Of a stretch of DNA of 64,000 nucleotides, positions 17,578 to 29,400 are shown piece by piece. Source of the stretch: Lachnospiraceae bacterium (GTDB lineage: Bacteria; Bacillota; Clostridia; Lachnospirales; Lachnospiraceae). The stretch's first letter is position 1; each line of letters begins with the position of its first letter. Location: assembly GCA_014239155.1 (NCBI GenBank), contig JAAZZQ010000085.1, positions 1-64,000 on the forward strand, given 5' to 3'. The notes under the pieces were generated by a model, which saw only the letters and a list, made by a program, of their open reading frames with translations, was not told the origin of the DNA and made no database searches. The position numbers and the translations under genes were made by a program.

Positions 17578-17952
17578 ATGGCAAAGTTAACAACAGCAGA
17601 ATTTATTGAAGCGATCAAAGAGCTTACAGTATTAGAATTAAATGATTTGGTAAAGGCATGTGAGGAAGAGTTCGGTGTATCCGCAGCAGCAGGTGTTGTC
17701 GTTGCAGCAGCAGGTGATGGCGCACAGCAGCAGGAGGAGAAGGATGATTTCGATGTAGAGCTTACAGAGATTGGTCCAAACAAGGTGAAGGTAATCAAGG
17801 TTGTTCGTGAGGCGACAGGCCTTGGCTTGAAGGAAGCAAAGGATCTTGTTGATAACGCTCCAAAGGTACTTAAGGAAGCAGCGACAAAGGCTGAGGCTGA
17901 GGAGCTTAAGACAAAGCTTGAAGCAGAGGGCGCAAAGGTTACATTAAAGTAA
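17578..17952 (+). CDS. rplL: 50S ribosomal protein L7/L12
   Basis: 124 residues. Dimerisation N-terminus ([22 protein letters not shown]), flexible Ala/Gly hinge ([14 protein letters not shown]) and the factor-binding C-terminal domain ([27 protein letters not shown]). GGAGG lies before ATG 17578. L7/L12 recruits GTPase factors to the ribosome. It is probably read through from rplJ despite the inserted repeat, since no promoter was recognised in the 78 bp between the repeat and the start. Confidence 0.98.
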   Translation: MAKLTTAEFIEAIKELTVLELNDLVKACEEEFGVSAAAGVVVAAAGDGAQQQEEKDDFDVELTEIGPNKVKVIKVVREATGLGLKEAKDLVDNAPKVLKEAATKAEAEELKTKLEAEGAKVTLK

Positions 17953-17974
17953 GTTTGGCATTCTGGTTACGACA

Positions 17975-18003
17975 GGTCGGGATAAAATCCCGACCTTTTG
18001 GTT
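17975..18003 (+). terminator. Terminator after rplL
   Basis: GGTCGGGA and TCCCGACC form a perfect 8-bp stem with loop TAAAA, followed by TTTTGGTTTT. Confidence 0.92.
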
Positions 18004-18004
18004 T

Positions 18005-18093
18005 TATGCGCAGACCTGCGCAGAGGAAATATGCCACTAAAGTGGCGCGCAGATCGCGCGGCGAGTAGGGGAAGTAACCTTCCCTACTCGATT
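18005..18093 (+). repeat. Family B hairpin repeat, short copy
   Basis: GCGCAGACCTGCGCAGAGGAAATATGCCACTAAAGTGGCGCGC (core AGGAAATATGCCACTAA) and then GAGTAGGGGAAG/CTTCCCTACTCGATT form hairpins directly behind the rplL terminator. Confidence 0.7.
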
Positions 18094-18127
18094 TGTTTTT
18101 CTTTCATTTTATTTTTGAATTTTTTCA

Positions 18128-18156
18128 TTGACTTCAAAAATAACTTGTGGTAGTAT
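18128..18156 (+). promoter_or_regulatory. Promoter of rpoB-rpoC
   Basis: TTGACT at 18128-18133, a 17-bp spacer and TAGTAT at 18151-18156. About 100 bases of leader precede rpoB. Confidence 0.75.
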
Positions 18157-18255
18157 GTAGGATGCACTATTATGAAAAATTGTGCCTATGAGATGCTTCA
18201 ACTGTTACAATTATTATATAATAGATGTATATCATGAAGAACGGGGTGAAATGTC

Positions 18256-21200
18256 ATGGAAAAGAACAGAATACGTCCAGTGGTCTCTGGTAAGACAATG
18301 CGTATGAGTTATCAGCGGCAGGAAGAGGTTCTCGATATGCCGAATCTGATCGAAGTCCAGAAGGATTCCTACAAGTGGTTTCTTGAAGAGGGATTCCGGG
18401 AAGCTTTGGCGGATATCTCTCCAATTACAGACTACAGTGGACGGTTAAGTCTGGAATTTGTAGATTATGTTTTGGCGGAAGACGAGATTAAGCATACGAT
18501 TGAGGAGTGCAAGGAGAGAGACCTAACATATGAGGCTCCTGTGAAGATTAAGGTTCGTCTTCACAATAAAGAAAAAGAAGAAATCACAGAACATGAGATT
18601 TTTATGGGCAACTTCCCGCTGATGACAGAGACCGGCACATTTGTAATTAATGGTGCAGAGCGAGTTATTGTCAGCCAGTTGGTGCGTTCCCCTGGCATTT
18701 ACTACGGCATTGCGCATGACAAGATTGGCAAGAGACTTTTTTCTTGTACTGTAATTCCCAATCGTGGCGCATGGCTTGAGTATGAGACTGATTCCAATGA
18801 CGTTTTCTACGTTCGTGTCGATAGAACAAGAAAAGTACCAATCACTGTGCTTGTTCGTGCATTGGGGGTTGGTACGAATGAGGAGATTCTCGACTTGTTT
18901 GGCGAGGAACCTAAGATACTTGCAAGCTTCACAAAGGATACTGCCGATAATTATCAGGAAGGCTTAAAGGAACTGTACAGCAAGATTCGTCCCGGTGAGC
19001 CGTTCAGTTTGGATAGTGCAGAGAACCTTGTGACTGCAATGTTTTTTGATCCTAGAAGATATGACTTGGCAAAGGTTGGCCGATATAAATTTAACAAGAA
19101 GCTTGCATTGAAAAATAGAATTAGAAATCAGATTTTAGCGGAAGATGTGGTTGATCCCTTTAGCGGTGAGATTCTTGGTCAGAAGGGCGAGAAAGTGACA
19201 GTAGAGATGGCTGAGGAAATTCAGAATGCAGCGGTTCCTTTTGTGTGGATACAGACAGAGGAGCGGCTTGTAAAAGTACTCTCCAACATGATGGTGGACA
19301 TCACAAATTTTGTGGATTGTGAGCCGAGAAGTCTTGGTATTACAGAACAAGTTTATTTTCCGGTGCTTCGTCAGATTCTTGAGGAGTATGCTGAGAACCC
19401 GGAGGAATTGGCAGATGCGATTACCAGAAATGTGTATGAGTTGATTCCAAAGCATATTACAAAGGAAGATATATTGGCTTCCATTAACTACAACATGCAT
19501 CTTGAGTATGGTCTAGGCAACAGCGATGATATTGACCATCTGGGAAATAGGCGTATCCGAGCGGTTGGAGAGCTTCTTCAAAATCAGTATCGCATTGGTC
19601 TTTCTAGAATGGAGCGTGTTGTGCGTGAGCGTATGACAACACATGATTCTGATGATGTGTCACCGCAGGCGTTGATTAACATTAAACCTGTACAGGCTGC
19701 CATCAAAGAATTTTTTGGTTCTTCCCAGTTGTCGCAGTTTATGGACCAGAATAATCCACTCGGTGAGCTGACACACAAGAGGCGTCTTTCGGCGTTGGGA
19801 CCGGGCGGGCTTTCCAGAGATCGCGCTGGATTTGAGGTGCGTGATGTACACTATTCTCACTATGGTAGAATGTGTCCAATTGAAACGCCAGAAGGTCCGA
19901 ACATTGGTTTGATTAACTCGCTGGCATCTTATGCTAGAATCAATGAGTATGGGTTTATTGAGGCGCCATACCGAAAAATTGACAAGACAGACCCAAAGAA
20001 TCCGCGCGTTACAAATGAAGTGGTCTATATGACAGCAGACGAGGAAGATAATTATCATGTAGCGCAGGCGAATGAGCAGCTTGATAAGAATGGATATTTT
20101 GTGCGAAATTCTGTGTCCGGCCGATACCTTGATGAGACGCAGGAGTATCCTAAGGCAATGTTTGACTATATGGACGTGTCACCCAAAATGGTGTTTTCCG
20201 TTGCAACTGCGTTGATTCCGTTCCTTCAAAATGATGATGCCAACCGTGCGCTCATGGGGTCAAACATGCAGCGTCAGGCAGTGCCGCTTCTCTTTACAGA
20301 GGCGCCTGTAGTTGGTACTGGAATTGAGGTAAAGGCGGCTGTTGACTCTGGTGTCTGCGTGGTGGCAAAGAAGGCGGGAACAATCACCTATGTATCCTCC
20401 AAATTGATTCGAGTGACGTATGATGACGGTGAAAAAGCAGAGTTTAAACTACACAAGTTTGAGCGCAGCAATCAGTCAAACTGCTATAATCAGAAGCCGA
20501 TTGTATTTAAGGGAGATCATGTGGAAGCAGGTCAAGTGATTGCGGATGGCGCGTCAACTAGTGGCGGGGAGCTTGGTCTGGGCAAGAATCCATTAATTGG
20601 ATTTATGACCTGGGAAGGATATAACTATGAGGATGCGGTTCTTTTAAGTGAGCGGCTTGTTATGGAAGATGTGTACACTTCCATTCATATAGAAGAGTAT
20701 GAGACAGACGCGCGTGACACGAAACTTGGACCAGAGGAAATTACAAGAGATGTGCCAGGTGTCGGTGACGATGCGCTCAAAGATCTTGATGATAGAGGAA
20801 TTATTAGAATTGGCGCGGAGGTTCGCGCTGGCGATATTCTTGTCGGTAAAGTTACACCGAAAGGAGAGACAGAACTGACAGCGGAGGAACGTCTTCTGCG
20901 TGCAATTTTTGGTGAGAAGGCGCGTGAAGTGCGAGATACTTCATTGAAAGTGCCGCACGGTGAGTATGGCGTCGTTGTGGATGCAAAAGTTTTCTCAAGA
21001 GCAAATGGAGACACAGAGCTTGCGCCGGGAGTGAATCAGACAGTGCGGATTTACATTGCGCAGAAGAGAAAGATTTCTGTTGGGGATAAGATGGCTGGTC
21101 GTCATGGAAACAAGGGTGTTGTTTCCCGTGTGCTTCCAGTGGAGGATATGCCATATTTGCCAAATGGACGTCCTCTGGATATTGTGTTGAATCCGCTTGG

Positions 21201-22116
21201 TGTGCCATCGCGTATGAATATTGGGCAGGTGCTTGAGATTCATTTATCACTGGCGGCAAAAGCGCTTGGATTTAATGTGTCAACCCCAGTGTTTGACGGT
21301 GCAAATGAGTTGGATATTATGGATACGCTTGATCTTGCAAATGACTATGTAAATCTTGAGTGGGAAGAGTTTGAGGCAAAGCACAAGGAGGAACTGCTTC
21401 CAGAGGTGTTGGAATATTTGTCGGAGAACAGAGAACACAGAAAACTTTGGAAGGGTGTACCAATCTCAAGAGATGGTAAGGTTCGGTTGCGAGATGGCAG
21501 AACCGGTGAATACTTTGACAGTCCTGTTACAATTGGACACATGCACTATCTGAAACTGCATCATTTGGTGGACGACAAGATTCATGCGCGTTCCACTGGA
21601 CCGTATGGCATGGTTACACAGCAGCCGCTCGGTGGCAAGGCGCAGTTTGGTGGGCAGCGTTTTGGTGAGATGGAAGTTTGGGCGCTAGAGGCATATGGCG
21701 CGTCTCATACATTGCAGGAGATTTTAACAGTAAAGTCCGATGATGTTGTAGGGCGTGTAAAAACTTACGAGGCGATTATCAAGGGTGAGAATATACCAGA
21801 GCCTGGTATACCAGAATCTTTCAAGGTGCTGTTAAAGGAGCTTCAGTCTCTTGGACTTGATGTGAAGGTATATGACGAAAATCAAAATGAAGTGGAACTT
21901 AAGGAATCTGTCGATTACACAGAGACGGATTTTCGCGTTGAAATGGAGGGCGACCATAAATACGATAACACAGAGAATCTGGAAGGCTATCAGCAGAAGG
22001 AGTTTGACGCTGCAAGCGGTGATTTGGTTGACGCGGAGGATGATTTTGAGGAAGATGATGATTATTCTGATGATTACGACGCGGATGAAGATAGCTTTGA
22101 TGAGGATTATGAGTAA
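18256..22116 (+). CDS. rpoB: DNA-directed RNA polymerase subunit beta
   Basis: 1286 residues, full length. Recognisable blocks include the rifampicin region ([33 protein letters not shown]), [37 protein letters not shown] and [27 protein letters not shown] (each in the expected order). The C-terminus adds an acidic tail of about 80 residues rich in Glu/Asp/Tyr ([14 protein letters not shown]-like). GGGGTGAAATGTC precedes ATG 18256. Catalytic subunit of transcription, followed by rpoC after 23 bp. At the position after [11 protein letters not shown] the rifampicin-region residues look wild type. Confidence 0.99.
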   Translation: MEKNRIRPVVSGKTMRMSYQRQEEVLDMPNLIEVQKDSYKWFLEEGFREALADISPITDYSGRLSLEFVDYVLAEDEIKHTIEECKERDLTYEAPVKIKVRLHNKEKEEITEHEIFMGNFPLMTETGTFVINGAERVIVSQLVRSPGIYYGIAHDKIGKRLFSCTVIPNRGAWLEYETDSNDVFYVRVDRTRKVPITVLVRALGVGTNEEILDLFGEEPKILASFTKDTADNYQEGLKELYSKIRPGEPFSLDSAENLVTAMFFDPRRYDLAKVGRYKFNKKLALKNRIRNQILAEDVVDPFSGEILGQKGEKVTVEMAEEIQNAAVPFVWIQTEERLVKVLSNMMVDITNFVDCEPRSLGITEQVYFPVLRQILEEYAENPEELADAITRNVYELIPKHITKEDILASINYNMHLEYGLGNSDDIDHLGNRRIRAVGELLQNQYRIGLSRMERVVRERMTTHDSDDVSPQALINIKPVQAAIKEFFGSSQLSQFMDQNNPLGELTHKRRLSALGPGGLSRDRAGFEVRDVHYSHYGRMCPIETPEGPNIGLINSLASYARINEYGFIEAPYRKIDKTDPKNPRVTNEVVYMTADEEDNYHVAQANEQLDKNGYFVRNSVSGRYLDETQEYPKAMFDYMDVSPKMVFSVATALIPFLQNDDANRALMGSNMQRQAVPLLFTEAPVVGTGIEVKAAVDSGVCVVAKKAGTITYVSSKLIRVTYDDGEKAEFKLHKFERSNQSNCYNQKPIVFKGDHVEAGQVIADGASTSGGELGLGKNPLIGFMTWEGYNYEDAVLLSERLVMEDVYTSIHIEEYETDARDTKLGPEEITRDVPGVGDDALKDLDDRGIIRIGAEVRAGDILVGKVTPKGETELTAEERLLRAIFGEKAREVRDTSLKVPHGEYGVVVDAKVFSRANGDTELAPGVNQTVRIYIAQKRKISVGDKMAGRHGNKGVVSRVLPVEDMPYLPNGRPLDIVLNPLGVPSRMNIGQVLEIHLSLAAKALGFNVSTPVFDGANELDIMDTLDLANDYVNLEWEEFEAKHKEELLPEVLEYLSENREHRKLWKGVPISRDGKVRLRDGRTGEYFDSPVTIGHMHYLKLHHLVDDKIHARSTGPYGMVTQQPLGGKAQFGGQRFGEMEVWALEAYGASHTLQEILTVKSDDVVGRVKTYEAIIKGENIPEPGIPESFKVLLKELQSLGLDVKVYDENQNEVELKESVDYTETDFRVEMEGDHKYDNTENLEGYQQKEFDAASGDLVDAEDDFEEDDDYSDDYDADEDSFDEDYE

Positions 22117-22139
22117 GAATATCTGGAAGGAGTGCCAAA

Positions 22140-25100
22140 ATGTCTGAGAATAAAATTGAACAGAGCCAGTCTATCTCTTTTGACGCCATCAAAATTGGTC
22201 TGGCTTCTCCTGAGAAAATCAGAGAATGGTCAAAAGGCGAGGTAACAAAACCGGAAACCATAAACTACAGGACTTTAAAACCAGAGCGTGATGGTCTGTA
22301 CTGCGAGAAGATTTTTGGACCCAGCAAAGACTGGGAATGCCATTGCGGGAAATACAAGAAGATTCGTTACAAGGGTGTGATTTGTGATCGCTGCGGTGTT
22401 GAGGTCACAAAGTCCAGTGTGCGCAGAGAGCGTATGGGACATATAGAGCTTGCCGCTCCAGTGTCGCATATCTGGTATTTCAAAGGAATACCAAGCCGCA
22501 TGGGATTGATTCTTGATTTGACGCCGCGCGTGCTTGAAAAAGTGTTGTATTTTGCGTCCTATATTGTTTTGGACCCAAAAGAAACTTCCCTCGAATACAA
22601 GCAAGTGCTGTCGGAGAAGGAATATCAGGACAATGTGGAAAAATGGGGCAAGAATGCATTTCGCGTTGGTATGGGAGCGGAGGCAATCAAGGAGCTTTTG
22701 GAGGCGATTGACCTCGAGAAAGACTGTGAGGAACTTTCTGCAGAACTCAGAAATGAGAATACAAAGGGGCAAAAACGTGCTAAGATTGTCAAAAGGCTGG
22801 AGGTTGTGGAGTCCTTTCGGGCATCGGGCAATCGGCCGGAGTGGATGATTATGGATGCGATTCCTGTGCTTCCGCCAGATTTACGTCCAATGGTTCAGCT
22901 TGATGGTGGCAGATTTGCAACCTCAGATTTAAACGATTTATATCGCAGAATTATCAACAGAAACAATCGTTTAAAAAGGCTGTTGGAACTTGGCGCGCCA
23001 GATATTATTGTCCGCAATGAGAAACGTATGCTCCAGGAAGCAGTTGACGCGCTGATTGACAATGGAAGACGCGGACGGCCTGTCACGGGACCGGGCAATA
23101 GAGCCTTAAAATCCCTGTCAGATATGTTAAAGGGAAAAGGAGGTCGTTTCCGTCAGAATTTGCTTGGAAAACGTGTGGACTATTCTGGACGTTCTGTTAT
23201 TGTAGTGGGACCGGAGTTAAAGATTTATCAATGTGGTCTGCCAAAGGAAATGGCAATTGAGCTGTTTAAGCCTTTTGTGATGAAAGAACTTGTTTCAAGG
23301 CAGATTTCACAGAATATTAAACATGCTAAAAAGTTGGTAGAAAAGCTTGATCAGTCTGTGTGGGACGTTTTGGAGGAGGTTATCAAGGAGCATCCAGTGA
23401 TGTTAAATCGTGCTCCGACGCTGCACCGACTTGGTATTCAGGCGTTTGAGCCAATCTTGGTAGAAGGAAAAGCAATCAAACTGCATCCATTGGTATGTAC
23501 AGCATTTAATGCTGACTTTGACGGAGATCAGATGGCAGTACATCTTCCGCTGTCAGTGGAGGCACAGGCAGAGTGCAGATTTTTGCTGCTCTCGCCAAAC
23601 AATCTATTAAAACCTTCTGATGGTGGACCGGTTGCCGTCCCATCACAGGATATGGTGCTTGGTATTTACTATCTGACGCAGGAGAGACCGGGAGCACTTG
23701 GCGAAGGGAAATATTTTAAGAACGTGAATGAGGCGATCCTTGCCTATGAAAACAAGGCATGTACACTGCATTCTAGAATTAAGGTGCGTGTGACCAAAAC
23801 CATGCCAGATGGAGAAGTGCTTTCTGGAATAGTTGAGTCTACGTTGGGACGATTTATTTTTAATGAAATTCTCCCGCAGGATTTGGAGTTTGTGGACAGA
23901 AGCAAAATGGAAAATCAACTGCTTCCCGAAGTGGATTTCCATGTGGGCAAGAAGGGATTAAAACAGATATTGGAAAAGGTTATCAATATTCATGGCGCTA
24001 CAAAGACAGCTGAGGTACTTGATAGCATTAAAGCGATGGGATACAAATATTCCACACGCGCTGCCATGACCGTTTCCATTTCTGATATGACAGTGCCTGC
24101 AGAGAAAGCACAGATGCTTGAGGAGGCGCAGAAGACAGTAGACCGCATTACAATGAATTTTAGACGTGGTTTGATGACCGACGAAGAGCGCTATAAGGCG
24201 GTTGTCGAGACATGGAAAGAAACAGACGATGCGTTGACGGAAAAGCTTATTGGCGGTCTTGACAAATACAATAATATTTTTATGATGGCGGATTCTGGTG
24301 CGCGTGGTTCTAACCAGCAAATTAAACAGCTTGCGGGTATGCGTGGGTTGATGGCTGATACGACAGGGCGGACTATTGAGTTGCCAATTAAGTCAAATTT
24401 CCGTGAAGGGCTTGACGTGTTGGAGTATTTTATGTCAGCGCATGGTGCGCGAAAAGGTATGTCTGACACCGCGCTTCGTACAGCCGATTCTGGTTATCTG
24501 ACACGCCGCATGGTTGATGTTTGCCAGGAGTTGATAATCCGTGAGGTTGACTGCTGTGAGGGAAAAGATTATATTCCTGGAATGGAAGTTGCAGCATTTA
24601 TGGATGGCAAGGAGACCATTGAGAGCTTAAAAGACCGCATTACAGGCAGATATTCGTGCGAGGACATTAAAGATAGAGATGGAAACATTCTTGTGGAGAG
24701 AAATCATATGATTACGCCAAGTAGGGCGGCAAAGATTTTGAGCAGGGGTGTGGATAAGAAAGGCGAGCCAATTGAGAAAGTAAAGATTCGTAATATTCTT
24801 TGTTGCAAATCTCATATTGGTATCTGTGCAAAATGTTACGGTGCAAATATGGCAACAGGCGAGGCAGTTCAGATTGGTGAGGCAGTTGGAATTATTGCAG
24901 CACAGTCAATTGGTGAGCCTGGTACGCAGCTTACTATGAGAACATTCCATAGTGGTGGTGTTGCCGGTGATGATATTACACAAGGTCTTCCGCGTGTCGA
25001 GGAGCTTTTTGAGGCGAGAAAACCGAAAGGACTTGCAATTATCGCTGAGTTTGGCGGTACAGCAATCATTAAGGATACCAAGAAGAAGCGTGAGATTATT

Positions 25101-25862
25101 GTCTCTGATGGCGTTAATGAAAAGACATATCTGATTCCTTATGGTTCTCGTATCAAGATTGCAGATGGCGCTGAACTAGAAGCAGGAGATGAGTTGACAG
25201 AGGGTAGTATTAATCCACATGACTTGTTAGAAATCAAGAAAATTGACGCCGTTCAGAATTACCTTTTGCGAGAGGTACAGCGTGTTTATCGCTTGCAAGG
25301 TGTGGATATTGCGGATAAGCATATTGAGGTAATTGTGCGCCAGATGCTTAAGAAGAAACGTATCGAGACGAGCGGTGATACAGAATTTCTTCCTGGAACG
25401 CTGGTGGATGGTATTGAGTTGGAAGACATCAATGAGCGGCTTTTTGCAGAAGGAAAACAGCCAGCAGAATATAAAGATGTGATTTTGGGTATTACAAAGG
25501 CAGCGCTTGCCACAAGTTCATTCCTCTCTGCCGCGTCTTTCCAAGAGACCACAAAAGTTCTTACGGAAGCGGCTATCAAGGGTAAAATTGACCCACTGAT
25601 TGGTCTGAAGGAAAATGTTATTATCGGAAAACTGATTCCTGCTGGAACTGGATTGAGACGTTACAGAAATGTAAAGCTGAATACAGATGTGGATTTGGAT
25701 TCTACATTGGATTTTGTGGATGATTTTGAGTTTGATACCACAGTTTCAGACGCAGATGTAAACATGGATTTGGATGCTGACTTGGAGATGGAGTTTGAGG
25801 ATGAAGCGCCTGTAGAGGAGAGCTTGGTCATTCAGGAAGAGCCAGTTGGCGCAATAGAATAA
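22140..25862 (+). CDS. rpoC: DNA-directed RNA polymerase subunit beta'
   Basis: 1240 residues. Zinc-binding [24 protein letters not shown] near residues 60-80, the catalytic [16 protein letters not shown] carrying the Mg-binding Asp triad (about residues 455-461), the trigger-loop region ([23 protein letters not shown]) and a second zinc site ([13 protein letters not shown]). The C-terminus has an acidic tail ([19 protein letters not shown]). GGAAGGAG precedes ATG 22140. It is co-transcribed with rpoB and ends at a strong terminator. Confidence 0.99.
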   Translation: MSENKIEQSQSISFDAIKIGLASPEKIREWSKGEVTKPETINYRTLKPERDGLYCEKIFGPSKDWECHCGKYKKIRYKGVICDRCGVEVTKSSVRRERMGHIELAAPVSHIWYFKGIPSRMGLILDLTPRVLEKVLYFASYIVLDPKETSLEYKQVLSEKEYQDNVEKWGKNAFRVGMGAEAIKELLEAIDLEKDCEELSAELRNENTKGQKRAKIVKRLEVVESFRASGNRPEWMIMDAIPVLPPDLRPMVQLDGGRFATSDLNDLYRRIINRNNRLKRLLELGAPDIIVRNEKRMLQEAVDALIDNGRRGRPVTGPGNRALKSLSDMLKGKGGRFRQNLLGKRVDYSGRSVIVVGPELKIYQCGLPKEMAIELFKPFVMKELVSRQISQNIKHAKKLVEKLDQSVWDVLEEVIKEHPVMLNRAPTLHRLGIQAFEPILVEGKAIKLHPLVCTAFNADFDGDQMAVHLPLSVEAQAECRFLLLSPNNLLKPSDGGPVAVPSQDMVLGIYYLTQERPGALGEGKYFKNVNEAILAYENKACTLHSRIKVRVTKTMPDGEVLSGIVESTLGRFIFNEILPQDLEFVDRSKMENQLLPEVDFHVGKKGLKQILEKVINIHGATKTAEVLDSIKAMGYKYSTRAAMTVSISDMTVPAEKAQMLEEAQKTVDRITMNFRRGLMTDEERYKAVVETWKETDDALTEKLIGGLDKYNNIFMMADSGARGSNQQIKQLAGMRGLMADTTGRTIELPIKSNFREGLDVLEYFMSAHGARKGMSDTALRTADSGYLTRRMVDVCQELIIREVDCCEGKDYIPGMEVAAFMDGKETIESLKDRITGRYSCEDIKDRDGNILVERNHMITPSRAAKILSRGVDKKGEPIEKVKIRNILCCKSHIGICAKCYGANMATGEAVQIGEAVGIIAAQSIGEPGTQLTMRTFHSGGVAGDDITQGLPRVEELFEARKPKGLAIIAEFGGTAIIKDTKKKREIIVSDGVNEKTYLIPYGSRIKIADGAELEAGDELTEGSINPHDLLEIKKIDAVQNYLLREVQRVYRLQGVDIADKHIEVIVRQMLKKKRIETSGDTEFLPGTLVDGIELEDINERLFAEGKQPAEYKDVILGITKAALATSSFLSAASFQETTKVLTEAAIKGKIDPLIGLKENVIIGKLIPAGTGLRRYRNVKLNTDVDLDSTLDFVDDFEFDTTVSDADVNMDLDADLEMEFEDEAPVEESLVIQEEPVGAIE

Positions 25863-25872
25863 CATTGTAAAA

Positions 25873-25913
25873 GGCAAAACAGTCTGTTGTAAGACAGGGC
25901 GTTTTGCTTTTTT
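25873..25913 (+). terminator. Terminator after rpoC
   Basis: GCAAAACAGTCTGT and GACAGGGCGTTTTGC pair, followed by a TTTTTT run. Confidence 0.9.
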
Positions 25914-26140
25914 ATGCGTGGATTTGTGCATAATGTGAAAATCATATATGACAGTTTTTGCATAGGAAATATGCCACTAATGTGGTGCACAGGTCGCGCG
26001 GTGAGTAGGGAAGGAGACTTCCCTGCTTCGTTGCACACAAGAGGCCAAATGAAATACATCAGCAAGCTGACGGGTGCGTGGCATGCAAGTAGAGAAAAGG
26101 GACCTTTCCCATTTGATTGTACATGTATACTCAAAGGAAG
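25914..26140 (+). repeat. Family B hairpin repeat, long copy
   Basis: Starts ATGCGTGGATTTGTGCATAATG, then TAGGAAATATGCCACTAATG, CAGGTCGCGCGGTGAGTAGGG and GACTTCCCTGCTTCG, and a second half with CAGCAAGCTGACGGGTGCGTGGC as in the copy at 14958. It begins immediately after the rpoC terminator T run. The ORF-like stretch 25914-26144 inside it is not a gene. Confidence 0.7.
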
Positions 26141-26162
26141 ATAGTCAGCAAAGCGGCACAAT

Positions 26163-26313
26163 GTAACAGTTCAGCCTTCTGCTTTCTGTTATCTGCATCA
26201 AGTCCTGCAAAACCATGTCCCGTGTCTTGATGCGTTTGTGGCACTACGTAATTTTATGTGGCTTATAAATCCATAATTTACAATAAATGCAAGGTCCTAG
26301 ACTGAACTGTAAC
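26163..26313 (-). mobile_element. MITE-like palindromic element, copy 4, inverted
   Basis: 151 bp, same family as copies 1-3 in reverse orientation: starts GTAACAGTTCAGCC and ends CTGAACTGTAAC on the plus strand. CACAAT precedes the left end and recurs 2 bp after the right end, consistent with a short target duplication. Confidence 0.75.
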
Positions 26314-26338
26314 CACACAATAACAAATTTTTAGAGAA

Positions 26339-26368
26339 TTGTTGTGTTTTCCACAATTTTGGTATAAT
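26339..26368 (+). promoter_or_regulatory. Promoter upstream of the tnpB relic and M13 peptidase
   Basis: TTGTTG at 26339-26344, an 18-bp spacer and a perfect TATAAT at 26363-26368. It may originally have served the peptidase gene, now separated from it by the IS relic. Confidence 0.55.
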
Positions 26369-26570
26369 ATAAGTATATCTGTGAAATAGATTCTGCATGA
26401 AAGGTTTTGGAGGTTCATATAGTTAATATAGAATATTTTCTGACTTCAGGGCGGTAGGAATCGATTGAGGAAGAGCTGTATTGAAATAGAGCGACCGCAA
26501 TCCCACTGGTTTTAGGGTGGATTAAGGTAGCCAAAAGTAGTGGTTTGTACTATACTTACGACATGGGGAC

Positions 26571-27089
26571 ATGAAAATTGAAAAACAGATAGGATTGGAT
26601 TTGGACATTAAAGATTTATGTATTACGTCAAATGCAAAAAAATATGAAAATCCAAAGATAGTTGGGAACTATGAGAAAAAACTTGCAAAGCTGAAAAGGC
26701 AGTTGTCACATAAGGAAAAAGGGAGTAGCAGTTATTTCAAACCAGAAAAAATAGCATTGTGTTATGAGAGGATAGTAAATATCAGAAGAGATTATCTACG
26801 CGACATTTTTTATGAGATTATCAGCGAAAACCAAGTGATAGTTGGGGAAAATCTTCAGATAAAGAATATGATAAAAAATTACCATATGACAAAAACAATA
26901 TTGGATGTATCGCGGAATGAGTTTCAAAGGCAATTAGAGTATAAAGCGTTGTGGAACAAGAGAGAATATGTAGAAGTCAAGAAATTATCTATAAGAAAAT
27001 GGATATGTTCTGTTTATGGAGCAGAACATGATAGAGATGTAAATGCTGCAAAGAATATATTTATGGAAGAATTAAGGCAAACAGTATAG
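26571..27089 (+). pseudogene. tnpB: Truncated IS605-family TnpB
   Basis: 172 residues corresponding to the RuvC-like C-terminal half of TnpB, an RNA-guided nuclease of IS200/IS605 elements. The three acidic sites are in order: D of IGLDLDIKD near residue 10, E of VGENLQIKNM near residue 94, and D of HDRDVNAAKNI near residue 155. Full TnpB is about 370-400 residues. The N-terminal RNA/DNA-binding part is absent. The zinc ribbon is damaged: only one Cys (KWICSVYG) remains and the first CxxC segment is deleted. Hence probably dead as a nuclease. No TnpA was found. Confidence 0.85.
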
Positions 27090-27092
27090 AAA

Positions 27093-27192
27093 CAATAAGA
27101 GTATAGGGCAGGGACTGCCCGAATAAATGCCTGTGGAGATAGTAGGTTAAAGAAGCAGGAAGCCTGTTGATTTTAGGCAATGGGTAGTTCAC
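27093..27192 (+). mobile_element. Right end of the IS605-type element with omega-RNA-like tail
   Basis: After the tnpB stop the DNA holds GGGCAGGGACTGCCC, then a segment with AGAAGCAGGAAGCCTG and GATTTTAGGCAATGGGTAGTTCAC. The ..GGGTAGTTCAC ending is typical of the right end of such elements, where tnpB-associated guide RNA scaffolds terminate. The bases from 27193 would then be the guide region. The left end was not located with confidence. Confidence 0.6.
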
Positions 27193-27224
27193 ATAAAGTG
27201 CATCAGAAAGAAAGGTTAGCGAAC

Positions 27225-29387
27225 ATGAAAAAACGAGCATTAGCGCTTTTTATGGCGGTGATTCTTGCCCTGCAACTGACAGGGTGTAATGCAAGGAAAG
27301 AGGAGAGCAACATTACAGCCTCCAACAGAACACAGAGCAGTATTAAGGAGCTGTTTAACAATGCGAAAAAAGATAAAAAAGACACAGAAAAGACGACAGC
27401 TGACGAGAAGGAATTGCAAGATGAAGAGCTTGTAGATAAGATTTTGGAGGGAGAGGAAAATGACGAGGACGAAGAAGAGGAACAAGAGGTTCGCTATCAG
27501 GATGATTATTATGAGTATGTAAATCAGAATTTACTCTCAAAGATTGAACTTTCGGCGACAGACGCACACTGGGATTGGTTTAGTGAGCTAAATGCTGTGG
27601 TGAGCAGTGAGATGGAAGACATTATTGAGGATTTGGCAAATGATGGAAAAACCTATGAGCGAGGGAGTTCGGAACAGAAGATTAAGGACATGTACGAGTG
27701 TGTGACGAATATGGAAAACCGCGAGGAGACCGGACTTGGACCACTAAAACCACATATGGACAGTATTCGGAGCGCTTCTACTATAGCGGAGTATGTGGAT
27801 GCGTTGTCACAATTGAGTGGTGAGTTTGGATTTAGCAGTATTGTTGGCGGATATAATATTATGCAGGACAAGGCGGACTCCAGTGAGTATGCAGTGTATA
27901 TGATGTATGCTGACACCTTGATTGGCAAGGAATATATTGAGGGGGAAAATACACAGGAATACGTGGATATGTATCTGGACTATGTGAATGACATGCTCAT
28001 GGAATTTGGCATGACTGCAAATGAGGCGGCACAGAGTACAGATTCTATTGAGGAGTTGCTGCGGGATATCTGTGCATCATCATTGACAACAGAACAGAAA
28101 TATGATCCTGCACTTACCTACAATGTGTATACGCAGAATGATTTGCAGAACCTTTTCACAAATATTGACGTGCCCAGAATGCTTGAGATTCTTCACATAG
28201 ATGGGCAGGATAAATATATCGTCATGGATGTGGAACAGGCAAAAAAAATCAATTCATTGCTAGTGGAGGAAAACTTGCAGGCATTGAAAGATTATTCCAC
28301 ATTTGTGATGCTCAACGATACAGCAAAATATGCCAATGCAACTTATGCAAAGCTCAGTGATGACATGAAAAATGCATTGTATGGCATTACAGAGAGTTGG
28401 GGCGACGAAAAAACATGGAAAAAGTTGACCCAGGAGATGCTTCCGTGGGATTTTGGTATGATCTATGTCAAAGAGCATTTTTCGGCCAAAGACAAAGAGG
28501 CTGTGGAGAGGATGATTGACCAGATCTTGGAGGAATATGAGACAATTATCAATCGCCAAAAGTGGATGAGTGAGGCGACGAAACAAAAAGCAATTCGCAA
28601 GCTTGAGACAATGCAAGTTAAGATTGGCTATCCAGATCAATGGCCGGCTGCCCGCGATATGATGCAGGTGACCCCGATTTCGGAGGGGGGGAGCCTGCTA
28701 TCCAATATGTTAGTGAGTATGCAGGTTGCAATTGATGACAGTTTAAATAAGCTTGGAACAAAGGTTGATCGGTCAGAATGGGATGTGACCCCACAGACGA
28801 TCAATGCAATGTATGATCCCTTAAATAATGAAATTATCTTTCCAGCGGCAATTTTGCAGGCGCCGTTCTACGATAGAGACAACAGTTATGGGGCTAATCT
28901 AGGGGGGATTGGTTTTGTTATCGCCCATGAAGTCAGTCATGCATTTGATTCTAGCGGTGCATTGTATGATGAGTATGGCAATTACAATGTCTGGTGGACA
29001 GAGGAGGAGATGGCAGAGTACAAGAGAATGTCTCAGTCCATTATTGATTACTACAATAATTATGAGATGATGGGTGTCAAGGTGAATGGAGACTTAACCT
29101 TGATGGAGAACATTGCAGATTTAGGGGCGATGACCTGTATTTCTTCGATTATAGGAGAGGATGCGAAAGCACTCGACGAGGCATTCGGACAGATGACATA
29201 TAACTGGGCGAGTGAGGATACGGCAAGTTTTATGATGTATCTTTTAAACACAGACACGCATTCACCCAACAAAGTGCGAGTCAATGCAGTTTTGAGTTCT
29301 TGCGATGCCTTTTACAAGATTTATAATATCAAGGAGACAGATGGTATGTATGTGGCACCAAAGGATCGAGTTGGCATCTGGAAATAA
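27225..29387 (+). CDS. M13 (neprilysin-like) zinc metallopeptidase, lipoprotein
   Basis: 720 residues from ATG 27225; an in-frame start at 27180 lies inside the IS end and is unlikely. The N-terminus MKKRALALFMAVILALQLTGC is a lipoprotein signal with lipobox LTGC, so the enzyme is tethered outside the membrane. An acidic Glu/Asp-Lys linker follows (about residues 30-90). Catalytic features: NEIIFPAAILQAPFY, HEVSH (HExxH zinc site, about residue 570) and ENIADLGAM, which supplies the third ligand. It should cleave small peptides at the cell surface. The next gene starts 13 bp downstream, suggesting an operon. Confidence 0.92.
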   Translation: MKKRALALFMAVILALQLTGCNARKEESNITASNRTQSSIKELFNNAKKDKKDTEKTTADEKELQDEELVDKILEGEENDEDEEEEQEVRYQDDYYEYVNQNLLSKIELSATDAHWDWFSELNAVVSSEMEDIIEDLANDGKTYERGSSEQKIKDMYECVTNMENREETGLGPLKPHMDSIRSASTIAEYVDALSQLSGEFGFSSIVGGYNIMQDKADSSEYAVYMMYADTLIGKEYIEGENTQEYVDMYLDYVNDMLMEFGMTANEAAQSTDSIEELLRDICASSLTTEQKYDPALTYNVYTQNDLQNLFTNIDVPRMLEILHIDGQDKYIVMDVEQAKKINSLLVEENLQALKDYSTFVMLNDTAKYANATYAKLSDDMKNALYGITESWGDEKTWKKLTQEMLPWDFGMIYVKEHFSAKDKEAVERMIDQILEEYETIINRQKWMSEATKQKAIRKLETMQVKIGYPDQWPAARDMMQVTPISEGGSLLSNMLVSMQVAIDDSLNKLGTKVDRSEWDVTPQTINAMYDPLNNEIIFPAAILQAPFYDRDNSYGANLGGIGFVIAHEVSHAFDSSGALYDEYGNYNVWWTEEEMAEYKRMSQSIIDYYNNYEMMGVKVNGDLTLMENIADLGAMTCISSIIGEDAKALDEAFGQMTYNWASEDTASFMMYLLNTDTHSPNKVRVNAVLSSCDAFYKIYNIKETDGMYVAPKDRVGIWK

Positions 29388-29400
29388 TGGAGAAAAGGGT

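Noticed and set aside
25914-26144. 76-codon frame after rpoC
   Set aside because: It lies within the family B intergenic repeat, and the same repeat elsewhere does not keep a frame.
26571-27192. Active RNA-guided nuclease system
   Set aside because: The TnpB N-terminus is missing and the zinc ribbon is broken, so only a relic is supported.
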